Shown: positions 56,086 to 64,000 of the stretch, piece after piece
How the letters are laid out: each line of letters opens with the position of its first letter
How positions within the stretch are numbered: position 1 is the first letter of the stretch
Source of the DNA: Adiantum capillus-veneris
Taxonomy: Eukaryota; Streptophyta; Polypodiopsida; Polypodiales; Pteridaceae
Length of the DNA: 64,000 nt
NCBI GenBank assembly: GCA_014529385.2
Contig: CM043956.1
Location: forward strand, 84,619,721-84,683,720
Direction: 5' to 3'
Notes under the pieces: model-generated
The model's database searches: none
Told to the model about the DNA's origin: nothing
The model's input: only the letters and a program-made list of their open reading frames with translations
Program-made: the position numbers and the translations under genes

Positions 56086-57825
56086 TTAGTGCCATTGTGC
56101 ATTTATTTGATTGGGAGTGAGTTGTGTGACATTGATGGAATGAAGTACTCTCAACTCCCAATCCATTGTTGTCTTCCACTTCTCATCTACCTCTTGTGTA
56201 ACTTTGTCTTTTAATGCCTCTTCTTCAGCCTTTGAGAGCTGGACCATGGGTGCTGTGTCTTCTTCTATGATTGGTACCTGAAATTCTTCCTCACAACTCA
56301 GCTCTATTGTAGATTGCATCTCCATTTCATCAAATGATACTGAGGGGATTTCTATCTGAAGCTGCTTCAAAGAGCCTGCCTCTTCTTGAGTTTCCGTCCT
56401 TCCCTCTCTCAGTAGTAGCTAGTTAACTCGTTTGAGTTCAGCTATTTCCTTCATTAGTTCATCTTCTCTTTGGACCCGCATCAAGGCCAGTCTCTGCACT
56501 GAGACTGCTCTAATTTTAGCTCCAGCTTGAGTTATTTATTTTTCTTTTCAAGTTCCTTGTAGACCTTGTCTGTTCCCTTGATCAAGGTGATGGCTGGATT
56601 TTCTCGTATTTGCCGCAAGAATATCGCTTGATCATTGATTCTTTGTTCTAAGTATTGTAAAGAGGCATTAGCTACATCTAACTGTACCAGGATTTTTTTC
56701 ACTGAGAGGGTCATAGTTAGTAGCTCATTTATGACTTCTGTTAGCTAATCATCCTTTACCTTGCAGGCATCTGACAGTTTCATGAGCAACTCACCCAATT
56801 CCTCCACTTCTTTTTGTTGCTTATCTCTAGCGAGCTGATGTTGTTTAGCTTCTACTCTCAACTCATGCACTTGCCTCTGGAGATCGGTGATGACATTAAT
56901 TCTCTCATCTAGCTCCCCTTGGAGTGCGTCGATCACCATCTCTAATTCTTTGGCCCTTGTGCTACAGCCAAGTGCTGCTGAGCGAAGCCTTTCTATCATC
57001 TCCTGCATTTGCTTAGCATATTCATTCACTTGCAAGATGACTTCATTGTTTGATTGCCAATCTTCTCTTTGTGTTATTTGTCTAGATGTTTCTGTAGATT
57101 CTTTTACCTCTGGTTGCGTCATGGCTGTTGGTTGTTGCTGTTGCCCTTGTGTCACCTGCTCTTTTTCTGTTGAGGTAGAGAGTTGTGCCTCAATCTCATC
57201 TTGTTGTGTTGAGTTAGAGGGTGTTTCCTCAGCCTCTTGTTCACTTGTGTGCTCAAATTTTCACGGAGTCCTCTTGTGGTGCAGGACCTGCTACCTTTTC
57301 AACCTCTGGCTCTCTCTCTATTTGCTTCTTTTGAGTAGAGACCTCTGCTTGTTGTGTTGTTTCCGCTACTTCTTGCTGTTCAGAGTCTTGTGTAGCTTCT
57401 GCTACTTTCTCCTGTTCAGCTTCTACTTCTTTCGTTGGCTCATTTGTTGTGTCTTTAACTGTCAGTGATGGTGGTGGGCTCGGCATTGGTAGATCAAAAT
57501 GCATTGAGACAGGAGAAGGGATGTGGTTAGACACATCACCTTGGGCTTGTTGTGATTCTCCTTGTGCAGTGGCCTCCTCTGCTCTCTTTTGCAGTCCTAC
57601 CATCTCTTCTGATTCTTTCAACTTTAGAGCTTTGGCTTCTTGGTACATCTGATCTAGCACCTCTGTGGGTTCGTCAGCCTCCTTTCTGATGTGTTGCTTG
57701 GTTGTTGGGCCTTTAAGTTTAACGGTGTCGTGTTGTGACACGTACATAGTGGGAACGCATGCTACAAGATCTATCTTGTATTTTTTTAGATACATAATTA
57801 TATTTATTATAGTGTACATATGCAT
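56086..57825 (-). pseudogene. E6 ORF2, linker and coiled coil
   Basis: 57253-57825 is a Glu/Thr/Gln-rich acidic segment starting in effect at the MYVSQHD Met. 56745-57155 and 56532-56714 are heptad-rich helices (MIERLRSAALGCSTRAKELE). 56086-56370 is acidic and leads to the C-terminal domain. The N-terminal domain seen in E5 is missing. Confidence 0.55.
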
Positions 57826-58550
57826 ATTTAAGTATAATAATAAGCCTTCTATCTCATCCTATTATTTTTCTCAAGGGTAACATATCCTTACTTTACCATT
57901 AGAAAATACTATGGAAAAAGCATCAATAGCTCCGACTCTTTAACTTGGGACAAAAAGCATTGATTCTTTATTTCTACTATTTCATTATCATCTCACACCC
58001 TAGCTAGATCCTATATCTAGGGTAAACTCCAATATATATATATTCTATGTATTTTTTATACTTTTCTTATATTTCTTTTTAAATAGCTACTAGGAGAGAA
58101 TCAAATCCTAGTGGGACACTAGGTGGCATGATTTCAAAGATACACTTATTTTAATGCATTATTGCAAGCATGATTACAAAACTTTGTCAAGGAGCAATGT
58201 CATGCTTTCATATGGCATGAGGTGTCCTTTGGAATTAAATGAAAATCTAGTCTAAGGAGACCACATGAAGACTTTTGCTGCCATAAATGGACCCTATTTT
58301 GATGAATTTTTTACACAAGGTTCCAATCCGAATTGAAAAACAATTTCAAAATGAAAATCGTAGCTAATGAGCTAAAGTTTTTGCCCATATTTTTACTTTT
58401 TTATTTGGAGCCACGGTTGAGGAGATATGATCAAAATACTGGACCCCAGTCTGCCCACATCATGCAGGGACAGCTCATTTCCAACTTTTCCAATTCCTGT
58501 TCACACTGGCTCCTCTCTTCTTGTGTAAACCCTTGGGGGTTCCCTTCACC

Positions 58551-58558
58551 TATAAAAA
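58551..58558 (+). promoter_or_regulatory. TATA box
   Basis: TATAAAAA after CCCTTCACC, followed by C/T-rich sequence. Right spacing and orientation for transcription into E8 gag. Confidence 0.5.
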
Positions 58559-58895
58559 AGGACCTCTTCTTCCTTGGAAGTAACTGGAGCATTCAAGCCA
58601 TTGATGAGAGGAATTCTTGAGGGAGTGAGTAGTAATGCCTAATTGTACTTAGCCATTAACATAAGCCCAAGCCTACACTTTCTCCTAGAGGGAGACTAGC
58701 CATTCTTGCAACAAGCTAACCTTGGAAGATCAACTCTAATCAAAGAAGGTCTTGCACTTGGTGTATCAATCAAAGTGGAATTATCCACTCTTCTTCTCTC
58801 TCCATCAATAATGGTGCCAAAGGGTTTGTCAAGTAAGATGTGTTCTACATTGATGTTTTCTTGATTTCTTGTTGTTTTCATTCTCATCTCTAATC

Positions 58896-58999
<104 letters not shown>

Positions 59000-59187
59000 C
59001 TAATCTCATCTCCTTAACCAAACCTATCTCTCTCATTCTTAGCAATTCATCCTCTCTAGGTTCTCTTGCTACAGGTACATCTCTCCCCGTAGTATCCTTA
59101 TTGCCTACGGGCAAGAATAGGGCTTGGGAGGGAAACTTCTCATCTCTTCACTTCTCTCATATCTACATTTCTCACATACTATCCTAG

Positions 59188-59406
59188 ATGAATAACCCAC
59201 ATGATGATCATTTCTATCGCTTTCACTCTGTACGATCTATTAGAATTAACGTATGGATTAGCCGTAAAATACACTTTCAACAACGTATAGTGTTTCTCTT
59301 CGGCCCTGAAAGGATCAATGAAATACTTCTATCACCGGATCCCATCATACTACCTCTCCTAGACTATAATTTTTCTTTTGATGTAAGCGTAGTTATCTTG
59401 CTATGA
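59188..59406 (+). CDS. Small ORF a (72 aa), paralogue of the next ORF
   Basis: Not recognised. It shares LFGxxRxNxI and PxILPxxxYxxSxDV with the following ORF at about 30 percent identity, although the DNA is well diverged. Its stop codon overlaps the next start (ATGA). A mix of charged and hydrophobic residues with a hydrophobic end (VSVVILL). It lies upstream of E8 gag. Whether it is translated is unknown. Confidence 0.4.
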   Translation: MNNPHDDHFYRFHSVRSIRINVWISRKIHFQQRIVFLFGPERINEILLSPDPIILPLLDYNFSFDVSVVILL

Positions 59407-59615
59407 ACCAAGAGGATTTGTACACACAATTAATCCCAATCACTAGACAAAATATATATATTATGGTAAGCACAAAACTACAATTCCAAAGAACAATTCG
59501 TAGCCTATTTGGTCAGCCAAGATTGAATGCCATTAACTCATCCATTAACCCTTTCATATTACCCATGATACGATATGACCATAGCCTTGATGTTTTCATC
59601 TTCGTATTGTTTTGA
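59403..59615 (+). CDS. Small ORF b (70 aa), paralogue of ORF a
   Basis: Starts in the ATGA overlap with ORF a. Conserved core FQRTIRSLFGQPRLNAI and INPFILPMIRY, ending in hydrophobic FIFVLF. Same order and spacing of motifs as ORF a, so a tandem duplication of about 213 bp. Function unknown. Confidence 0.4.
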   Translation: MNQEDLYTQLIPITRQNIYIMVSTKLQFQRTIRSLFGQPRLNAINSSINPFILPMIRYDHSLDVFIFVLF

Positions 59616-59822
59616 CATTCTCTTTTGCGTTCTTTCTTTGTGTGTGTGAGTGCAAGAGAGAAAGAGTGAGTCTTCTTTGATTGCACTTCTTTCCAAAGCC
59701 TAGTCTTCATGGCATGTATGGTTTAACTCCTTCATATAGTTTTTGTTGGGTTCTCTCACAAACTCTCACAGCCATAAGCCCGGTGCTTTCCTGGCAAGAC
59801 CGCAAATTTCTCGACATATTTT

Positions 59823-59838
59823 TGGTGAACCCGACGCG
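59823..59838 (+). other. Candidate primer binding site of E8
   Basis: TGGTGAACCCGACGCG shortly after CTCGACA, the presumed LTR end. Begins TGG as required to pair with a tRNA CCA end; the tRNA is not identified. Confidence 0.4.
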
Positions 59839-59857
59839 AATCTGCTAGGGTGAGAGT

Positions 59858-61771
59858 TTGTGGGTAACCATGGGTGATCATGTTGAGCAACAGGGTATGC
59901 ATTTTGACCCAGGAACAATGCAAATGTTTCAAGCATTTGCAATGTTCATGCAACAACAACATGCTACTGAAAGAAGGGAGATTTCAGCAACGAAAGCCAT
60001 ACAAGCGGTCGTCAACAGAATGGATCAGTTCAATGGCAAAGATGTAACCAAGTACTTATGCGAGTATGTGAAGGAGATGGAGCTGCATCGCGTGTCAGAT
60101 GGTGAGATGATTCAAAGCTTTGAGCTAGTTGTTGCTCCAGAAATTAGGGAGCATGTTTGGGCAATTAAAGATGGGCATGGGAGAAATTGGGAAGAACTCA
60201 AAGTAGCTTTAAAGGAGGAATATTTCATGGAGGACTCGGAGAGAGTGACCAAAAGGACATTCTTAGAATGGGTAGTCAAGCCAAAGCAAGGACTATCAAT
60301 AACAGAGCTACTTAGGGAATTTGAGCGGCGCTATGCACAACTCACTAGGACAAAAAGGGCCACACTAGATGCAGAGAAGACAGATCTTTTCTTACAAGCT
60401 GCAGGTAAAGAGTTTCAAGAAAATTTGGAGCTTCTTCTTGAAGATAAAGATGCTGAGCAAGGACTAAAGACCGACTGGAATGAGGTTGAAGGTGCTGTCT
60501 CACTACTTGCCAAACGACAAAGAAGAAGGGACAAGATGGTAGTAAACACTACAAGTCCTTCCACCTCAACTTCTGACAAAATGGTAAAGCCTACTTTTAT
60601 CGCTCCTAAGTTTGATGACTCCATGCTAGATGAGCTTGTGAAGGGAATGCGTGACTTGAAGGTGAAGTCTGCAAAGCTTGAAGAAAAAGGCCAACCATCA
60701 GGGCCACTTCCTAGGCAAAGACAACAGCCCAAAGAAGGGTTTGTTAATAGATGTATTTGGTGTGATAGTACAGACCATGTAAGAAGGGATTGTGATGATT
60801 TTAGTGATGCTTTGTCAAAAGATGCTGTCTTTTTTAAGGATGGTAAAATCCACTTAAGAGAGACAGGTCTACCCTTGAGAACTAACTTTGGGAAGGGGGG
60901 AATGCAAACCTTAGTTGAAGATATGGCAACCAAGCATGCCACCTCTTCAGTTGAGGCAGCTACTTATGGAGTAAAAATTGAACATTTTTGTGATGAAGAG
61001 GTGAGTGACCATCATGGTCAAATTTGGCCAAATGTCATGCAATTAGCTAAAAAGGGAAAGCTTACAAAAGAGATTCTACATGAACCAGGTGATTGCATAC
61101 GTCTAGAAACAGGATGGAATGATCCAGTGGACTCATTGTCAGTGCATGCCTACATTACAAAATGCCAACAAAATGAGGCAATTGTAGAAGAGAAGCGCAG
61201 ACGTGAGAATGCTGCTGAAGGACCATCAAAAAGAGCTTCTAGAAGTGGGGGAAGAAGCGACTCAATGCCTTCTCAAACACCCTCAACACAAGGAGCATCT
61301 CCACCTGAAGTACTCATGGAGGAGTCTACAATAGGAAAGAAGAAAGAGCCAACGAAAGGTAAGACAAAAGGCCCAACTTATAAACTACAATCTGATATTG
61401 AGGTTGCTACAGATTTAAAGAAAGTCTTGGAGGAAAGGATCTTGAATAGCAAGATTGAGTTTACTCTAGGAGAAGTTCTTGGCATTGCAAAGCGTGAATT
61501 CCATGAGGAGATCATTGACATCATCAAGAGAAAGAGGCAAACCCTTGCTGAAGTTTCTCATCCACAGGTTGAAGGGGAAACCTCAAAGACACAAGGGATG
61601 CAACTGCAAAATAAGGAGAATGATGGAGCTGTGGTAGGATGCTACCAATCTAGTGGGAGAGTGAACAAGTGTATTTCTCAAATGATGATGAAGAAGTTGA
61701 AGATATTCCTAGGAGTTACTATTTACGAAGTCATTGGGCAAGGGCTACTACAGAAACTTTGGTCAAGGTAG
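59858..61771 (+). CDS. E8 Gag polyprotein
   Basis: A 637-codon open frame. The second Met (MGDHVEQQG, 59870) is an equally good start. N-terminal half: capsid-like (MDQFNGKDVTKYL, RVTKRTFLEWVVKPKQ, LREFERRYAQL). One canonical zinc knuckle CIWCDSTDHVRRDC lies at 60752-60793. The C-terminal third is Ser/Lys-rich. Protease follows in the -1 phase. The frame overlaps it by about 118 bases (61654-61771), and its last 35 or so codons are probably off-frame. This is the longest intact ORF in the window. Confidence 0.8.
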   Translation: MWVTMGDHVEQQGMHFDPGTMQMFQAFAMFMQQQHATERREISATKAIQAVVNRMDQFNGKDVTKYLCEYVKEMELHRVSDGEMIQSFELVVAPEIREHVWAIKDGHGRNWEELKVALKEEYFMEDSERVTKRTFLEWVVKPKQGLSITELLREFERRYAQLTRTKRATLDAEKTDLFLQAAGKEFQENLELLLEDKDAEQGLKTDWNEVEGAVSLLAKRQRRRDKMVVNTTSPSTSTSDKMVKPTFIAPKFDDSMLDELVKGMRDLKVKSAKLEEKGQPSGPLPRQRQQPKEGFVNRCIWCDSTDHVRRDCDDFSDALSKDAVFFKDGKIHLRETGLPLRTNFGKGGMQTLVEDMATKHATSSVEAATYGVKIEHFCDEEVSDHHGQIWPNVMQLAKKGKLTKEILHEPGDCIRLETGWNDPVDSLSVHAYITKCQQNEAIVEEKRRRENAAEGPSKRASRSGGRSDSMPSQTPSTQGASPPEVLMEESTIGKKKEPTKGKTKGPTYKLQSDIEVATDLKKVLEERILNSKIEFTLGEVLGIAKREFHEEIIDIIKRKRQTLAEVSHPQVEGETSKTQGMQLQNKENDGAVVGCYQSSGRVNKCISQMMMKKLKIFLGVTIYEVIGQGLLQKLWSR

Positions 61772-62058
61772 GTGATCTTGAAGAGCCATTTGTTGCCTTG
61801 ATTGACCATGGTTCAGAAATAAACATAATGTCAAAGAGTCTCTACAACAAGTGCAAATGGTCGATGGACACAGATCATGTATGGATGGTAAAAGTGGCAA
61901 ACAATTCATCCGGTGAATTGTATGCAGCATGTCCAGGTGTGAAGGTAACAATAGGTGATGTAAAGATTGACCAAAACTTCTTTGTACAGGATACATCTTC
62001 AAAGGTAATGGATGATGGTTCAGCATATGCTAGAATACGTAGCAAAGATGGTAAATGA
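61654..62058 (+). pseudogene. E8 aspartic protease
   Basis: YYLRSHWARATTET leads to ALIDHGSEINIMSKSLY. The retropepsin Asp-Thr/Ser-Gly is Asp-His-Gly here (61804-61812), which should weaken or kill activity. VKVTIGDVKIDQNFFVQD is the later strand. A TGA at 62056 ends the frame; homologous sequence appears to run on to about 62180. Confidence 0.7.
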
Positions 62059-62261
62059 GCTGTCCAATTTCTCACAGTCTGTGTAAACCATGAAAGAAAT
62101 CATGACAACCTCAGAGAACATCCTCTACCAAAGGTAAGCAAAGAGTTTCATGATCATAGAGAAATGATGGGTTTTGGCCAAGTACCATTGTAAAGCGGGA
62201 TTGCAGTGGTACAGAAAGAAAAAGGGTCTCACTTGATCCAAAAATAGGTGAAACTTTATCG

Positions 62262-62654
62262 ATGAGCTCCTTGGTAACAAGGAATGGATCATTATGTTTT
62301 ACAAAACTTGAAGATTTGAAGAGATATGAGAGGCAATATGTGCATAATGTACAAATAGGCATGAAAAAGAGTGGGTTGCTAAAGCCTACTGAAAATGTTT
62401 TGGGTTTGTGTGAACAAGTTTCTTTTGTAGATACTATGGGTGAGCTTGATGCTATAATGAGGTCTAGTTTGCATCTTGAAAATGAAGTTGTGGAAGTTTG
62501 CTCTATGGAAATGTATCAAGTAATAGAAGCCTTTAAAGAAAGCCGAATAGTTGGCCCAGAAGTCCATGTTGAAACTAAATACAAGAGTGTAGCAAAGAAG
62601 GTGAAACCAGTAGCTTCACCCTTACCACCCAACAACAGGGAAAAGATTGAATAG
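62262..62654 (+). CDS. E8 protease-RT linker region
   Basis: A 130-codon frame, open a little upstream of its first Met. No catalytic motif. It is in the same phase as the RT frame that follows; only one TAG (62652-62654) separates them. Confidence 0.6.
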   Translation: MSSLVTRNGSLCFTKLEDLKRYERQYVHNVQIGMKKSGLLKPTENVLGLCEQVSFVDTMGELDAIMRSSLHLENEVVEVCSMEMYQVIEAFKESRIVGPEVHVETKYKSVAKKVKPVASPLPPNNREKIE

Positions 62655-64000
62655 GCTTCTTTACATCCAAGTTTACGGAATCCTAAAAAGATCGGGCATA
62701 CCTTCACAAAGGAGTCCTTTCAAGAGTTGCAGATTGGTTGCGAGGAGTTTCTAACACAGGAGGAGACAAAGTGCTTCAAAGAAATGCTTTCAAAGCATGG
62801 TAAGGCTTTTGCATTTGAGCCACATGAGATAGGATGTGTTGATTCTTATATTGTAGCTCTTATGGTAATTTTCACAATACCTCATGTGCCTTGGAATCTG
62901 CGGCCTATTCCGGTTCCAAAGGCTCATTTGCCAAAGTTAGTAGAGCTACTGAATGAGAAAATCAAAATGGGAATCTTGGAGCCTTCTTGTGCTCCATACT
63001 CAAACAGGTGGTTCACAGTTCCAAAGAAGAATGGTTCTCTACGCTTCATCCAAGATATGCAACTAGAGAACAAAGTGACAATTAGAAATGTAGGTACAGG
63101 TCCAATTGTGGATGAATTTGCAGAGGCGTTTGCAGGGAGGGCAATCTACTCAATGGGGGATCTCTACTCAGGGTATGATCAATTTCAGCTTGCAATCGAA
63201 AGCAGAGACTTGACAACCATGAGGACACCTTTGGGTTTGGTAAGGATGTGTACCTTGCCACAAGGAGCAACCAACTCGGTTGCACATATGATGAATGGGA
63301 TGAATAAGGTCTTACGTGACTTTATTCCTCAAATCACAATGCCTTTCATTGATGATTTGCCTATCAAAGGATGTGAAGAAAGTGACAAAGATGAAGCTTT
63401 GGATCTCAAGAGATGTCGCAGGTTTGTGGTAAATCACATAAATGATTGTGATAAAATTTTGTCTAGGTTGGAAGAAGTGAATCTTACATTGTCAGGGAAA
63501 AAGTCTATGTTTGGTGTCAAAGAAGTGCTCATTGTGGGGCACATGTGCGGGCCATATGGTAGGAAACCTTGTCCATCAAAGGTAGATGCCATCCAAAGAA
63601 TGAAAGAAACATCCACTAGCATCACTGAGGTTAGAAGGTTTCTGGGAGCATGTGTCTTCTATGTTATTTGGATTCCACATTATGCACATGTAGCTGATCC
63701 TGTTTATCAACTGCTTAGAAAGAATCAAAAGTTTAAATGGACAGAAGCACATGTAAAATCCATGAAAAAGCTAAAGGAGTTACTCCAGTCAGCAACGACT
63801 TTGAGAAAGGTAGACTATGAGTGTCAAAGGCCAGTGATTGTGACAGTAGATACCAGTCCTACAGGGATTGGATGGGCAATAGGGCAAGATGACAAAGAAG
63901 GACACAGGTATGTGGTAAGATTTGGAGCAAAGGTACTAAGTGCTCGCCAAAGAAACTATCCACAGATAAAGAGAGAGTTATGGGGTATGGTTACAGCCTT
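62655..64000 (+). CDS. E8 reverse transcriptase and RNase H (runs off window)
   Basis: Open without a stop from 62655 to the window end (448 codons). RT motifs: WNLRPIPVPKAHLPKLVELL, WFTVPKKNGSLRFIQDMQ, YSMGDLYSGYDQFQL, LPQGATNSVAHMM, catalytic MPFIDDLPIKG (63342-63374), then GKKSMFGVKEVLIVGHMCG. RNase H begins VIVTVDTSPTGIGWAIGQD and reaches YPQIKRELWGM. FIDDLPIKG with a following Cys-Glu-Glu insert is typical of a Ty3 lineage I know mainly from basidiomycetes and some non-flowering plants (memory, not searched). Confidence 0.85.

Larger units (their letters stand above)
55236..57830 (-). mobile_element. Element E6, ORF2 portion
   Basis: Polypurine tract then ORF2 read from 57825 to 55275. 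Upstream parts (pol, gag) are absent; sequence right of about 57.85 kb looks like the LTR of E8. Confidence 0.65.

Noticed and set aside
59823-59838. Integrated pararetrovirus
   Set aside because: LTR-like flanks, gag-pro-RT order and integrases elsewhere in the window indicate LTR retrotransposons; no movement-protein or coat motifs of caulimovirids seen.
61654-61771. Programmed -1 frameshift between E8 gag and protease
   Set aside because: The phase difference is right, but I see no classical slippery heptamer in the overlap; an indel is as likely.

Overview
This window is about 64 kb of plant nuclear DNA made almost entirely of Ty3/gypsy LTR retrotransposons in various states of decay. 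I recognise no host gene, rRNA or tRNA gene. The plant assignment rests on three things seen in the sequence: chromodomain-bearing chromoviruses primed by initiator-Met tRNA, a Tat-like element with a second RNase H, and a tRNA-Asp-type primer site. A seedless plant or gymnosperm with a large repeat-rich genome is a guess, prompted by the Ty3 lineage at the right end.

Layout, left to right. 1-2011: 3' end of a plus-strand element E1 (accessory ORF2, polypurine tract, LTR). 2012-14612: minus-strand element E2, split inside gag by a complete 7.9-kb element E3 (2672-10581, 1.2-kb LTRs). E2's 5' leader carries an array of about 280-bp repeats, each with a GATCGCGATC-centred palindrome, then a primer site and LTR 13702-14612. 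That LTR also closes the 3' end of truncated element E4 (14613 to about 18040). 18045-19255 and 34770-34932 are one chromovirus LTR (copy D) split by the 15.5-kb element E5 (19256-34769). 35396-40640 has no recognisable gene. 40640-51375 holds chromovirus copies A, B and C in tandem; an LTR lies between A and B, and B and C share one. 51376-54305 is the gag part of element E7, which shares LTR 54306-55235 with E6 (ORF2 at 55275-57825). From about 57.9 kb to the end is the 5' part of a plus-strand element E8 (LTR with two small tandem ORFs, gag, protease, reverse transcriptase).

The most unusual material is in E5 and its relatives E1, E2, E4, E6 and E7. In E5 a second retropepsin lies downstream of integrase in the same reading frame, so the element has two proteases. 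The integrase zinc-binding module is duplicated. An internal copy of the 3' polypurine tract follows pol. A palindromic array sits just before a large accessory ORF (ORF2: N-terminal domain, charged linker, coiled coil, conserved C-terminal domain ending at the 3' polypurine tract). ORF2 recurs in E1 and E6, and a decayed copy of the second protease is in E4. The palindromic array precedes an ORF start in both E2 (gag) and E5 (ORF2). Together these describe a Ty3 family with an expanded polyprotein and accessory module whose function I do not know.

Nearly all coding regions carry stops or frameshifts, and most domain calls are of pseudogenes. E8's gag, the 62262-62654 frame and its RT frame are the longest clean stretches.
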